DNA from: Closterium sp. Naga37s-1
Taxonomy: Eukaryota > Streptophyta > Zygnematophyceae > Desmidiales > Closteriaceae
Length of the DNA: 64,000 nt
Assembly (NCBI GenBank): GCA_947471745.1
Contig: CANJKZ010000064.1
Coordinates: forward strand, 922,001-986,000
Reading direction: 5' to 3'
Part shown: positions 1-11,599 of the stretch, one piece after another
How positions within the stretch are numbered: the first letter of the stretch is position 1
Layout: the number at the start of each line of letters is the position of its first letter
Program-made: the position numbers and the translations under genes
The notes under the pieces: model-generated
What the model was told of the DNA's origin: nothing
Databases searched by the model: none
What the model saw: only the letters and a program-made list of their open reading frames with translations

Positions 1-1685
1 CCTTGACTCCAACGCCGACAGGGAGCTGTCCTATGAGTCGCGCGCTGCCAAGTGAGTGTCAGGGGAAGGGGGAGGGGAGGGGGAAGGGGAAAGGCAATGG
101 GGGAAGGGTGTGGGGTGTGAAGGGTGCAGGGAATGTGGGATAGGTGCATGGCTGAAGGTCGCCGTTGAGATGGTTATAAGGCCTTGGCTAATCATTGAGG
201 GCCATGGCAAGGGCCGAAGTGTCAGAGAAGTATACATTCGCGTCCTCTCGTCCCTCGCACCTCTCCCCCCATCTCTCCCCCCATCTCCCCCCCCCATCTC
301 CCCCCCCCTCTCCCCCCCTCCATGTGCCCATTCGCTTCCCAACCTCCAAGCCCTGGTACTACTATCTGAGTGCTCTTCCCCATCCCCGCCCCCCACTTCC
401 GTCAGGCTATGGGGCGATGCATACGAAAGGGCCCCGGTTGAGTTGGATGTCATGGGGGAGCAGCCGCGAGTTGACATCAGATACAAGATGGTGCGTGCGT
501 GTGCGCTCGCTTGCTTGCGGGTGCGGTTGTACAAATGAATCCCCCAATGATTGATACACAATTGGTTAGTATGCAGGGTTAACAAATCGTATCATCCACA
601 CGGCAGCTGGTTCACCTCATGTCCCATAACCTCCCTCTTTCCGCCCCCCTCTTCCACCCTTCCCCGGCCCTCCCTCTCCCCTTCCCTCCCCTCCCTGCCC
701 TCTCCCCCTCCTCCGACCCCTCCACCCCCTCATCTGCGTCCCTCGGTCGCCCTAGACGAACTGGTGGCGCTCCCAGACGACGCGCTTCATGATGCGCTGG
801 CCCTCGCCGCACATGTGCCACGAGACCAACAAGGTGCGCCACACCGCCTACGGCCTGCACACCGCGTCGTACCTCGCGCGCTACCATGAAACCCAGTCCG
901 AGATCATACGGGCCGTTGCGGGCAACGCGTCCGAGACAGACGAATCCAAGAAGCTTGTCGGGATTTCCACTGGCCCTCCAGGGCCCATCGAGACTCAAAT
1001 ATGGCCTGTCCGGGGCTTCGAGGGGTGTAATGAGACGTGTATGAGCGCGGCGGATGCCAAGGCGATTAAGGATAGTTACGCATCGGTGGGAGGGGAGCCG
1101 TTTGTGATGCGGCCGATTGTGAGCCTGCACGTGCGTCAGAGCGACAAGGGTGTTGAGATGCGCTTGTCGCCGTTCGCCACGCACATGTTCCTTGTGCATC
1201 GGCTGCGGCGCTTCTCGCCGGACCTGCGATACGTGTGGCTCAATACGGAGGTGGAGGTGCGTGGGGCAACAAATGCTTACATTGCTCACGCCTTATGCTC
1301 CACCTCTTTATCGCTTTGCAATGGCTTCGCGTACCTTCCCTCACACGCGATCCACCCCTTTTTATGCTTTTCCTCCCATGTACCTTCCTCCCTACCTTCT
1401 GCCCCACCCGCCTGACAGTCTGTGGTCAAGGAATCAGCCTTGTACACTGATTGGAGGTTCCTCTACTCCTCCAACGCGCGCCAGCCCGTGGATTCCAGGG
1501 GGAACCGCGAGTATGAGTTCAAGCAGTCAGTTACAGAGAGCTTCGCGAGCGCTATTATTGCGTCACAGTGCGACTACTTTGTGGGTGCGCTTGGGTCTAA
1601 CTGGAGCCGATTGATAAACGAGCTGCGCTCGACAAATGGGAGGTTGCTCGCCGGTTACTTCACGGTGAATATTGGATTCTGGTAG
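1..1685 (+). CDS. GT23 (FUT8-like) glycosyltransferase, 3' part
   Basis: The gene is cut by the window edge; four exons are visible: 1-51, 406-490, 756-1256 and 1419-1685 (stop TAG). Phases agree (2, 0, 0) and match the complete paralogue at 16999-21220 exon for exon (85, 501 and 267 nt in both). The 501-nt exon carries a WWRSQ...FMMRW segment and the VRQSDKG motif, resembling the HVRRTDK nucleotide-sugar site of alpha-1,6-fucosyltransferases (GT23). The last exon has the CDYFVGALGSNWSRLINEL block typical of the C-terminal GT-B half. Family members transfer fucose from GDP-fucose in the Golgi lumen; the acceptor here is unknown. Introns are C/T-rich with GTGAGT or GTGCGT donors. I see no inactivating change in the visible part. 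The third-exon acceptor is CTAG rather than GCAG. Confidence 0.75.
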
Positions 1686-1733
1686 CCGCGCTCTCTTTTG
1701 ATTTTAAGGCCTGGTTTTTTTCTGGATTCCTTA

Positions 1734-1922
1734 GAGCGTGTTACGTACGTTGTTAGCCTGTGCTGGTTGCCTCGACCGGCCAATTTGACTTTGGAAACTC
1801 TTCGTTTCTATGCGGTACGTTTTAGACCAAGATCGGTAATGTACGGTGAACCTTGTTGGTTGCCTCGACCGTTGCTCGGTTGCCTCGACCGGCCACCAAA
1901 AAGTGGGGTACGTAACACGCCC
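1734..1922. mobile_element. Harbinger/Tourist-like MITE, copy 1
   Basis: A 189-bp non-coding element bounded by 15-bp terminal inverted repeats (left GAGCGTGTTACGTAC, right GTACGTAACACGCCC; 14 of 15 pair) and flanked by the direct repeat TTA (1731-1733, 1923-1925). A 3-bp TWA target duplication with GGGCGTG-type ends is the signature of PIF/Harbinger MITEs. Inside are repeats of GGTTGCCTCGACCG. It lies about 50 bp past the stop codon of the first glycosyltransferase gene. Confidence 0.8.
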
Positions 1923-2011
1923 TTACTCTGCACCTCATCAACGCATACAACAGTGACGTTTCGAGTTTCATATTCTTAGCGATCGTTTCATCGTGTGACT
2001 AAACTTGATAA

Positions 2012-2205
2012 GAGCGTGTTACGTACCTCGTTAGCCTGCGCTGGTTGCCTCGACCGGCCAATTTGGAGTTTGAAACTCTTCGGTTTTACCGTATGTGTTA
2101 CGTTTTAGACCCATCTCGGTACTGTACGGTGAACCTTGCTGGTTGCCTCGACCGTCGCTCAGTTGCCTCGATCGGCCACCAAAAAGTGGGGTACGTAACA
2201 CGCCC
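2012..2205. mobile_element. Harbinger/Tourist-like MITE, copy 2
   Basis: A 194-bp relative of the 1734-1922 element in the same orientation, with the same terminal inverted repeats and its own 3-bp target duplication TAA (2009-2011, 2206-2208). Different TSDs (TTA versus TAA) show two independent insertions rather than a local duplication. The 89 bp between the copies and the 83 bp to the next element carry only short direct repeats (GTGACT-TCCGTGATA). Confidence 0.8.
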
Positions 2206-2433
2206 TAACAATACGGGGCAAGGTGTGACTATCCGTGATAGCGCTGTGATCACCCGAGATAGATACGAACTATACTGTGACTGTCCGTGATACTGTAAAG
2301 AAAATTCATTTTCCTTACTTCGCGCCCCTGCGTAACGCGTACACGACGGTTCCCGCCAAAGGAACCCAACAGTGAAACGTTACCCGCTCGCGACACTCGC
2401 CCCGACCATTGCTCACGCCACTGTACACCTAAC

Positions 2434-2820
2434 CACCCTGTCAGTAGATCTGCACTGTGGATGCCCGGTTGATTCTAGGGGGGGTTACAGGCGCGTTCGC
2501 CTGGAGGGTTATGGGCGCTCAAACCCGCTACACAAACAAGCCATTTTATCCCAATGGTCTAAGTGGTTGGGATTCTGACATGGTATCAGAGCGGTCTCGG
2601 GTTCGAATCCCGGTGTATGCACATGGAGGCCGTTGCCGCTGTGCTCAGTCCTGGGCCTCCCAGTATGGGGGGATGTCAGTAGATCTGCACTGTGGATGCC
2701 CGGTTGATCCTAGGGGGGGTTACAAGCGCGTTCGCCTGGGGGGTTATGGGCGCACAAACCCGTTACACAAACAAGCCCTTTTATCCCAATGGTCTAAGTG
2801 GTTGGGATTCTGACAAACCC
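2434..2820 (+). mobile_element. TRIM (miniature LTR retrotransposon)
   Basis: A 377-bp element (2439-2815) with two 142-bp LTRs (2439-2580 and 2674-2815, about 95% identical). Both start TGTCAG and end CTGACA. The internal part is only 93 bp: a primer-binding site TGGTATCAGAGC at 2581-2592, complementary to initiator tRNA-Met, and a polypurine tract TATGGGGGGA at 2664-2673. No coding capacity. Flanks are CACCC (2434-2438) and AACCC (2816-2820). The empty site, GACCC (14982-14986), survives in the 3' LTR of the host chromovirus, which proves insertion after the two LTRs were formed. It must be mobilised in trans. Confidence 0.9.
2555..2613 (+). promoter_or_regulatory. tRNA-like module with pol III A/B boxes in TRIM
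   Basis: Spans the LTR end, primer-binding site and internal start. A-box-like TGGTCTAAGTGG is at 2555-2566. A 5-bp stem TCTGA/TCAGA with a 7-nt loop is at 2574-2590, like an anticodon arm. A T-arm with 5-bp stem and TTCGAAT loop is at 2597-2613 and contains the B-box GGTTCGAATCC (2600-2610). A-to-B spacing (45 nt) equals that of a tRNA. Acceptor and D stems do not pair, so it is not a functional tRNA; pol III promoter activity is inference. Confidence 0.55.
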
Positions 2821-3029
2821 AACCTCACGGTTCGGTTGGTAACCCGCGCTCCGGTCCTCCGCCTCGACATTTCCCAACCTCGACGCTAGGCCCGTTGCGC
2901 ACCACATTCTCGCGCATGACCGTTACCACGCTAGGCTTTCGCTATATATTGTTCGCTCATTCATTCGCTCATTGTGCTTTTGCTTCGATAGTGCAATTCT
3001 CGCTCGTTCACTCAATTGCACTCGTAACA

Positions 3030-3046
3030 CTTGGTATTCAGAGCCT
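3030..3046 (+). other. Primer-binding site of the chromovirus
   Basis: Immediately after the 5' LTR; CTTGGTATTCAGAGCC resembles the usual TGGTATCAGAGC complement of initiator tRNA-Met with one inserted T. Confidence 0.7.
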
Positions 3047-3210
3047 ACGATCTCTTCTTGGACCGCACCCACACCTTCGCTTCCCCACTATCTCAATTTT
3101 TGGGGGGGTTATACGTCTCTCAGCGATCAAGCACCGCTGCCCGTGTGCCTTCTCGTAAGCACAGTCAGCCACGACCGAGGCTCTCGCTGAGCTCGCCCGA
3201 CACCCCTGCT

Positions 3211-4383
3211 ATGGCCGAATTCAACCTTGCGACGTTGACGCAAGAACGCCTCGACCAACTCGTGCGCCAGCTCGAGGAATCAACGCTCGAAATTGCGACG
3301 CTCATGGCAGAACGCGACTCCGCCCGACAGCAATCAACAGTGAATGCACCAGCACCAGCACCTGCAAATGCACCGGCACAATCGGAGGAGCCGATTATCA
3401 TCTCATCCGGCACACCGTCGCAGCACGATAGCGTGGGACAGCGCTCAGGCGCAGCCAGCGACGGCGCCGCCCAATCTATGCCGGGCATGGAGAGAGCCAC
3501 GACCACATCGGGCGTAAATGTACCTCGCGAGGCTCGTCGTCATGTCGGATTTGCGACATCAGCCGGCAACGACGACATTGGTGAGCCGATGCGACTCAAG
3601 CCGCAACGCCCGCCGTGCTTCGATCCTAGCCAGCGTGGAGGTCCGACGGTTCAATCGTGGGTGTTCACGATAAACATGTTTTTTTACGCGAACTACGTCA
3701 CGTCGGATGCAGCGAAGATTCGGTATGCCGTATCGTTGCTGCGGGGCCCTGCCATGGACTGGTGGCGAGTCATCGTGACGTCGCCACGCGCCTATGAGCC
3801 ACTGTCGCAAGAGGAAGGGCCCGCGGGCCCAACCGTCACCTGGAGTTCATTCTGCGAGACAGCCCAATACAGCACGTGAGACGCGTGGTGCGCAGCGCTT
3901 CGGACGCGCTTCGAGCCAATCGCGGCCTCGATTTCAGCATGTCATAAGCTGCGCACTTGGCGACAGCTTGGGTCGGTCCAAGACTACACCAGCGGATTTC
4001 TCGCGCTGTGCGAGCAAGTCGGCTACATGCACGAAGCGGAGCGAGTGGATCGCTACGTCGGCGGCCTGAAGCCGGAAATCTCGCAAGAAATTCTTCTTCG
4101 CGGGATCTCGAACTTCAACGAAATCTTGGCGCTAGCGGAGAAAATCGACATCCTACGCCGTCCGAGATCGGGGTCCTACTACGGACATCGCCCTCGGGGG
4201 CCGACCGAGCACGCCACTGTACACGCCATTGCGACGAATGCAGTTGCCACGCCGTTTAAAGGGCGCTGCGTCGCGTGCAACAGGCCGGGCCATCGCAAGA
4301 GCGAATGCCCAGAGGAGCTAAGGCGCCGTGGAGCAGAGCAGGGGAGGGAGTCTGGGAGGCAAGGAAACGCCAACAGTCAGTAG
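3211..4383 (+). pseudogene. gag: Chromovirus gag (one in-frame stop)
   Basis: Starts at ATG 3211 with a Leu/Glu-rich N-terminus followed by Ala/Pro-rich sequence, then a capsid-like region and a CCHC zinc knuckle near 4270-4312 (C-VA-C-NRPG-H-RKSE-C). The frame is continuous except for a TGA at 3877-3879, after which the same frame continues to the stop at 4381-4383. The protein would form the particle that packages element RNA. Confidence 0.85.
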
Positions 4384-4543
4384 AGTACGGGCCCACTACT
4401 GACGAGACTCACTGCTCGGCCGACCTCACTGACCCTCACCGAGTCACAGTACCGATTCATGCAATCGACCGGGCTCGGCTTCATAAGGAGGGTACAGCGA
4501 CAGATTCCCCACTCTGATTCACGGGAAAATACTAGGGGTAGCA

Positions 4544-6964
4544 GTGAAGATTTTTATTGACGGAGGAGCAAGTCACAGCTTAGTTAATACCGCGACGGCA
4601 CGGAAGTTGCATCTGACACTTAGCCGCTGTTTTCCGGAGGTCGACGCACGCTTAGTTGACGACACGCCACTGGCTATACGGGAAAAAGTGGAGAGAGTGA
4701 AGGTTCGCTGCGGGGGGGGGGGGGGGGTTTCGGGTTTACACAGGAAATGCTCGCGACGACGCTGGATGGGCACGACATTTTACTGGGACGTGATTGGGTG
4801 CGATGCTACAACCCGCGAATTGACTGGACGACAGGTAGCTGCACTTTGCGAAGCGGCGGTAACTGGATCGCACTACCTCGCTGGCAGTCGCCTGAGTCTT
4901 CAACGGTCCACGTCAACGCCATCACGATGAAACGGGCTGTCGCCGCTGGAGCTGACGTGTATGTAGTAGACATCACGGTAGTAGGCGAAGCAGAGGAGCC
5001 GAGTGATTTTCAGAAATTGCTAGCAGCCGTACCGCCCGAACTACAGGAACTACTGAAACGGTACCCTGTGATTTTTCCAGATGACTTACCGGAGGGACTC
5101 CTACCTCAACGAGCACACGACCACCGCATAGAATTAGAACCGGGGGCACAGCCAACCGTACAGCGACAGTTCCGACTGACACAGCCCGAACTTGACAAAC
5201 TGAGGAAGAAGTTAGATTATTTACTGAAGAAAAAATTCATCCGACCGAGCTCATCACCGTTCGCCGCACCGATACTGTTCACACCAAAAAAACACGGAGG
5301 GTTCCGCATATGTATCGAATACCGCGCACTAAACAAGGTAACAATCAAATCGCGATACCCCATCCCCCGCGCTGACGAACTGATAGATCAACTGCGAACA
5401 ACACGGGTTTTTTTTTTTTTATAAATCGACCTGCGGGAAGGGTACCACCAGATTCGAGTCGAACCATCGGACTGCGCGAAGACAACATTTTGGACCAGAT
5501 GCGGGTCATTCGAGTACACTGTGATGCCATTCGGGCTGACCAACGCACCGGCGACATTTCAGATGACCATGAACGAGGCGTTTAGGCCAGTGTTAGACAA
5601 ATGCGTGATAGTTTACCTCGACGACATCCTGGTCTACAGTCGCGACAAGCAGCAGCACTTAACAGATCTGGAAGCAGTGTTTAAAGTTTTAGACGAGCAT
5701 CAACTACTGACCAAGGGTTCCAAGTACGTGTTTTTTCAGGACAGGTTAGAATTTCTGGGGCACGTTATCTCGGAGGCTGGAGTTTAGATCGACCCAAAGA
5801 AGCTGGACACGGTAAAAGCGTGGCACCCCCCGACAAATATCACAGAGCTGCAGAGTTTTTTAGGGTTCGTTAATTATGTGCATCGGTTCCTCCCCGACAT
5901 GGCACGGTTAACTGCCCCACCGACGGATCTGCTGCGGAAGGGGGTCGTTTTTACGTGGGGGGAGAAAGAGCATGCTGCCTTCTCTGCCCTGAAACATGTT
6001 CTCTGTTCACCACCTGTACTGCGCATCGCCGACCCACACCGCCCATTTGAGGTAGTTACAGACGCAAGCGACATCGCCATCGGAGCCGTACTGCTACAGG
6101 ATTTCGGCAACGGCTTACAGCCCATCGCATATGAGTCACGAAAACTGCATCCGCCCGAGAAAAATTACCCGATACACGACCGCGAAATGCTCGCGATCGT
6201 GCATGCATTCAAGGTCTGGCGTTGTTACTTGACCGGCGCAGACGTGACAGTACGGACTAACCACAAATCACTACAGTACCTCCGTGCACAGCCCCACCTC
6301 AACCCTCGACAGGTCCGTTGGCTTGACTTCATCGAGTCCAACTTTCACTACACGGACCTACAAAAAGGGAGCATCTAACATCGCCGACGCACTGACCCGC
6401 CCCACTGCCGAAATACAGCCCACTACTTACAGGACTATTTACCCACGGCTACCAAACAGACCCATTCTTCACAGGAGGCAATTCGCAGCAGTTCGCAGTA
6501 GAAAAGGGGGTTTATTACGTAAAAGCCGACACCGACCGCATCTGGATACCGGGCTACACTTTACTAAGGGAGTTACTGCTACAGGAGGCACACGACGGAG
6601 TTACCTCAGGACATTTCGGAGTAGAGAAATCACGACAGCAGCTGCAGCGATACTACTACTGGCCAGAGATGCTGACCGACGTGCAGCGACACGTGGCATC
6701 GTGTCCCACCTGCCAGCTCATGAAGTCGTCACGACAGCGACCGGCAGGACAGTTGCAGCCGATACCACCCCCAGAGCGTGCTTGGCAGCAGCTGACGATG
6801 GACTTCGTCACGGGGTTACCGGCCGGAATAAGTGGGAACGACGCGATCCTGGTCGTCGTCGATCGGCTGATGAAGATGGCACATTTTGCAGCCTGCAAAA
6901 AATCCATCACAACCGAAGAAACAGCCCGACTCTCCATCTCCACCGTCGTTCGACTGCACGGGAT
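4544..6964 (+). pseudogene. pol: Chromovirus pol, 5' part (PR-RT-RH-IN)
   Basis: In order: protease with an FIDGGAS active-site variant (about 4553); reverse transcriptase with the YLDDILVYS catalytic box (about 5611-5637); RNase H with the VTDASD and NHKSLQYL motifs (about 6055-6280); integrase HHCC finger ending in CPTC and the start of the DDE core (6600-6964). Damage: a 16-base G run (4712-4727) shifts the frame in the protease region. In-frame stops lie at 5422-5424, just after a 13-base T run, and at 5785-5787. Frame changes lie near 6365 and between about 6400 and 6480. The reading is cut in the integrase after LHGI by the copia insertion at 6965. Confidence 0.9.
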
Positions 6965-7863
6965 TGCGGAGAGTCACTACACAACGGGAGTGGACTACGG
7001 TGTAGGGCACGGGGTTATGCGATTGATCGTAGCTTGCACTAACGTTCTTACTTCTTGCTTGTGTTCACATAGAAGGTTTGCAAGAGTTTCCACTAAGGAA
7101 GTTGAAAGGAACAATTTTGCATTGAAAATTTGATAGTACAATGGAGGCATGCAGAACAAAAGGACTGGAATGGCATGCAACACCTAGCAAGGGCGAAATA
7201 TGCCAGCCAGTAGAGGAGCGGCTTGCCAAAGCTGCAGCAGAGTTGTCTGCCAGCGTTGCACTGCGCGCGGTCTGCCAGCACTGCAGTCACAGGTGACTAT
7301 CTGCAGTCGCAGGTAACTATCTGCAGTCGCACGTTGTCTATCTGCGCAGATGTGCGCACCTGCCAAGTAGGTGCAGGTTGACGGTTTCACCGTCAGGAAC
7401 ATTGCGGAGGTGCCAGGTAGAAAACGTGTCGTCGGTTTCGCCAGGTGCGCACCGTCGACCACGTGATGCCGTTCCGCAGGTAGAACTTCGCCAAAACCTC
7501 CTGGGCGAAAGTTCGCACGCCTCCGCAGAGTTTCATACACCTCTGCGAATTCGGTCGATCAGCTCGACGTCGCTCGGTCGAACAGCGTTCGCCGAGCAGA
7601 GCTCCTCGACCCGAACTCTTCGACCAGAGTTCCTCGACCAGGATCGTCGACCAGCGCTCTTCGACGGGAGCTCGTCGCGCAGAGATCGTCGACCAGAGCT
7701 CATCGTGCAGAGCTCGTCGACCGGATCTTGTCGAGCAGAGCCTGCTCGACCGCAACTTCCGTCGAACTGCAGAAGCCCATTTCGTCGACCAATCCGTCGC
7801 AAACTTCTCGACGACGGCGAGATCAGCTGCGCCCAAGCGAGGGCGGGGATTTTCTCTTCGACA
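6965..7863 (-). repeat. 3' LTR of the copia element
   Basis: 899 bp, TG...CA on the plus strand, closely similar to 13121-14047 with scattered substitutions. Contains tandem variants of a CTCGTCGACCAGAG-type unit (about 7600-7760). On the minus strand it is preceded by a G-rich polypurine stretch (revcomp of 7864-7875). Confidence 0.93.
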
Positions 7864-8009
7864 CTCCCCTGCCAGCTCACGCTTGGGCACCCACACACAA
7901 GGTCCACCCAGAACCTAGAGGGATAGAATACAAGGAGAAAATTCCTTCTACGTGCATCCAACACATAGCACGCATATCACCGCACCAGCCGTGCAGAAGG
8001 GTACGGCAC

Positions 8010-11000
8010 CTACTGCTGCACCTCATCATCCCCGTCGCCAACGTCGACCAGACGCACTTGGTCGATTGCGACGGAGCACCGGTTGAAAGCCGGAAAGTGC
8101 AGCGCCTTCGTCAGAAAGTCCGCCGGCTGCTCGGTGGTCGGGATGTACTGCAGAGCAATCTTCCCGCGCTTCACCATATGCTGCAGGCAGGCGTAGCGTT
8201 GCTCCATGTGCTTGAGGTTGCCCTTGAGCCCCAAGCCCTTTACGACAGTGATTGCCGACTGGTTGTCCACGTGCAGAACAGTCAGCTTCCTTGCGTCGAG
8301 CAGGCGGAATTCTGCAAGGAGGAAGCGCAGACGGCAAGCCTCCTTGCCAGCTTCCGTGGCCGCGACGTACTCTGATTCGGTCGACGAGAGCGTCGCACAT
8401 TTGATGCGCTGGCTCGACCAGGAGACTGCGGCTCCTCTGAAGACGAAAACGTAGCCGCCCGTACTCGTCCGATTCTGCTTGTCACCAGCGTCGTCGGCAT
8501 CTGCATAGCCGACCAGACACAGCGACTCTGGTCCGCCGCCAAACTCCAGAGCGGCGTCACGGGTTTCAGCGAGGTAGTGCAGACAGCGATCGACCTCACG
8601 CCAGTGGCTGTCGCTCCGCACTGTCAGGCCGGATCCGAGCTTGCTGCAAGCGAAGGCAATGTCGGGCCTCGTCGTGGTGGCCGCGAACTGCAGCGAGCCG
8701 ACCTTCTGCCGGTACTCTGCTTCCTTGCACGACTGGAACTCCTCGTCGTCGAGCATCAGCTCTGCGTAGGCGTCGACGGCGACCGGCGTATTCGGCACTC
8801 GTCCGGTCAGCTCCTTCAGCATCGTAGTGCTGCTGCTTGCGGCGAGCAGATCGTCGACGTAGACGAGCACCCAGCACGCCACTCCGTCGTCGCCGATCTT
8901 GAGGTACAGTGCCTCATCGACCTGGCTCTTCTTCCAGTCGGCTCCAGTCAGCACATCATCGAGCGCCTTGTACCACAGCAGCGGACTCTGCTTCAGGCCG
9001 TACAAGCTCTTCAGCAGCTTGCAGATGCGGCCGGTTCCGTCGTTTTGGTGGTCGGGCTGGTACATGTAGAGGAAGCGATCCAGCTTTCTCTGCACAAACG
9101 CGTTCTTTATATCGAGCTGCATCAGATGAAGGTCGAGGACCGCTACGATGCTGAGAAAGATCCGCAGAGTTACGTAGCTCCCCACCGGCGCGTACGTCTC
9201 ATCGTGCCATAGATCTGCGTGAAGCCCTTCACCACCAGACGCGCCTTCTCGCGGGCGACCGTATCGTCGACGTGGCACTTCGTCGTGAGTACCCAACGAT
9301 TCTTCATGATGTTGACTCCGCGCAGACGCTCGACCAGCTCCCACGTCCCGTTAGAGATGAGACTCCTTATCTCCTCGTCCATGGCGGCCTTCACCGCCTT
9401 GCCCTTCCAGCTCGCCAACGCCTCCTTCACCGTCATGTTAGCAATGTCCCAGCAATGCTCTGGGTCGGGGTGCATGTCGGGGTCGAGCTCGGGCAGATCG
9501 ACGTCGTCTTCTGCGTCGTCGAGCAGCGTACTGTAGGCCGTCGGCGGCAGACAAGCGTGGTAGCTCAGCTTCTCAGGCGGCTTGCCAATGTTGGGGCGGG
9601 CAGACCGTCGCGGTTTCGCCTCTTTGACCGTAATCTCCACCACGTCGCTGTCGTCAGACTGCTCCCCTATCGACAGCTCCCCTTCATCGCCGCCGGCCAC
9701 ACCGACGACATCCACAACGTCGCTCGACGAGTCGTCGTCGAACTGCTCCCCTGTCGGCAGCTCCTCTACCGACTGCTCCCCCAAGATCAGCTTCTCTGCC
9801 AACGGCTCCCCTGAAGCCGGCGCCTCTGCCGACGGCTTCTCTGCGGTTGGCGCCTTTGCCGACGGCTTCTCTGCAGTCTTCTTCGACGTCGACGGCTCCC
9901 CTGTCGTCTGCCGCTTCCCATCGCTGACCTTCTCGGCGTCACGTTGGCCACTGGCGATGCAACCGGTCGGCGCCGCAGGCGACGCACCTAGTTTCCCCTC
10001 ATCGCCGGCGGCCGACGAGGATCCCTGCACAAGGGGAGGGTGGGAGGGGGTGACGTCGTCTGCGTCGTCCTCATCAAGCTCGTCGTCCGCGGCGAGCTGT
10101 GGAGGGTGCACCGAGGAGGAATCGGTCGGCGGGGTAGAGGGCGTCCTCTTCGACGCCGGCCCGTACTCCACCTTCCACATTTCCATCGACAGGGTCTCGT
10201 AGAAGATCGCTTCGACCGTCGTGACGACCTTATTGTCCGTCAAGTCGAGCACCTCCCAGCCCTTGCTCTCTGCCGACACTCCGAGGTGAAGATCCCAACG
10301 GGCCTTCGGTGCCAACTTCTCGCTGCGCCGCTGCTCGGGGACCATGAACTGCACCATGCAGCCCCACACGCGCGCCAGCGTCAAGTCCGGCTTCTTCTCG
10401 AACAGCAGCTCGTGCGGCGTCGTCCCCAAAGGTAGAGAAGCCCGTTCGAGGCAATTGCGCACCCAGACAGCCTGTCGCAGAGCAAGGTGCCACCAGTGGT
10501 GCTTCACGCCCATGTGCAGAAGCATCGTCCGCACGGCCTCGACGACCGTGCGCATCTCCCGCTCCGCCATGCCGTTCTGCGCGGAGTGTAGGGGCACGTC
10601 AGGTTATGAAGGATGCCCTTGTCCTCGACGATGTCGGTGAAGGTTCGACCGATGAACTCCCCTCCGCCGTCTTCGACGGCTGCTGCTCCACCACCTTCAA
10701 CCATTTGTCGAAGACGACCAGCACGTCGCTCTTCTTCGCAATCGGCCTCACCCACACGTAGCGAGTCTTCCTATCTTTCAGCAGAAGAAAGTAGAGGCTG
10801 CCATCGTTGCCAGGCACTCAAAACGGTCCGCAGATATCGATGTGCACCACGTCGAGCGCATTCTCTGCGTTCGATCCTTGGTCCGGGAAAGTGTGCCGCG
10901 CAATCTTGCCGCCAACACAGGAGGCACACGGCAGATCATCTGCGGTTGACTTCTTGATGTCCAGACCGGCAGCGACCTCATGCTTCGCCGAGCTCTTGAT

Positions 11001-11564
11001 CGTGTCGACGCCGACGTGCGCAAGTCGTGCGTGCCACATGTCTGGGGTCGACTTCGTCGCCGACGCGATCGTCCGCGGAGCCACAACCTCTGTCGAAGTC
11101 GTCATCGACTTCGTCGAGCAGGGGCGCAGGTCGGTGCAGAGTACTCTGCCGGAGTAGCGTGCTCGACCAAGGACATCGCCGGCAGAAGACACCAGCAGCA
11201 TCTCTCCGCCGTCGTCCTGCAGCTTCACACCGTTTTCCTTGAGCTGGCCAGTAGACAGCAGGTTCGCGTGCACACCCGGAACGTAGAGTACGTCGGGGAC
11301 GAGGACTTGCTTCCCGGCCTCCCCTTGCAGAGCGACGGTGCCTCTGCCTTCGACGCTCTGAAGAGCCCCGTTGAAGCCGCGTACATGGCGCACGTCGCCG
11401 CTCGGCTGCATGTCGACGAAGGCCTCCTTCGTCCCCATCAAATGGTGGGAGCAGCCGTTGTCGAGCAGCACGGTCGGATTGGCATGCACAGCAGCAGCGA
11501 CCGCCTTGAAGTCTTCACCAACCTCCAGCGCCAGCGAGATCGTCGGCTCCACCACGCCGACCAT
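8010..11564 (-). pseudogene. pol: Copia pol (PR-IN-RT-RH), broken
   Basis: Read from 11564 downwards: protease core DNGCSHHL; the pre-integrase finger (H-H-C-C, CASCVGGK); integrase core beginning at DVVHIDICGPF; a Lys/Glu/Ser/Pro-rich linker with repeated (E/G)KPSA-type units (about 9790-9880); RT with KNRWV and YVDDLLAAS; RNase H with SSTESEYVA and HVDNQSA; end at 8010. Breaks: stop at 10818-10820, frame changes near 10690, 10600 and 9200. The last 430 codons (9344-8010) are intact. Confidence 0.9.
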
Positions 11565-11599
11565 CGAGCACGAAGCCTCCTCGCCCCGAGCATTGCCGC

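Larger units (their letters stand above)
2294..3029 (+). repeat. 5' LTR of the chromovirus (interrupted by TRIM)
   Basis: Begins TGTAAAG directly after GATAC and ends CTCGTAACA. About 359 bp without the inserted TRIM (2439-2815 plus duplication). A CTATATATT TATA-like box lies at 2942-2950. The half after the TRIM matches 14987-15194 closely. The first ~110 bp have no counterpart in the 3' LTR. Confidence 0.9.

Noticed and set aside
2555-2613. A true tRNA gene at the TRIM
   Set aside because: A-box, anticodon-like arm and T-arm are present, but acceptor and D stems do not pair and the anticodon loop lacks U33.
7184-7964. Arg/Ser-rich frames on both strands near 7.2-8.0 kb and again at 13.2-14.3 kb
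   Set aside because: They lie in the two LTRs of the copia element and duplicate each other; not genes.
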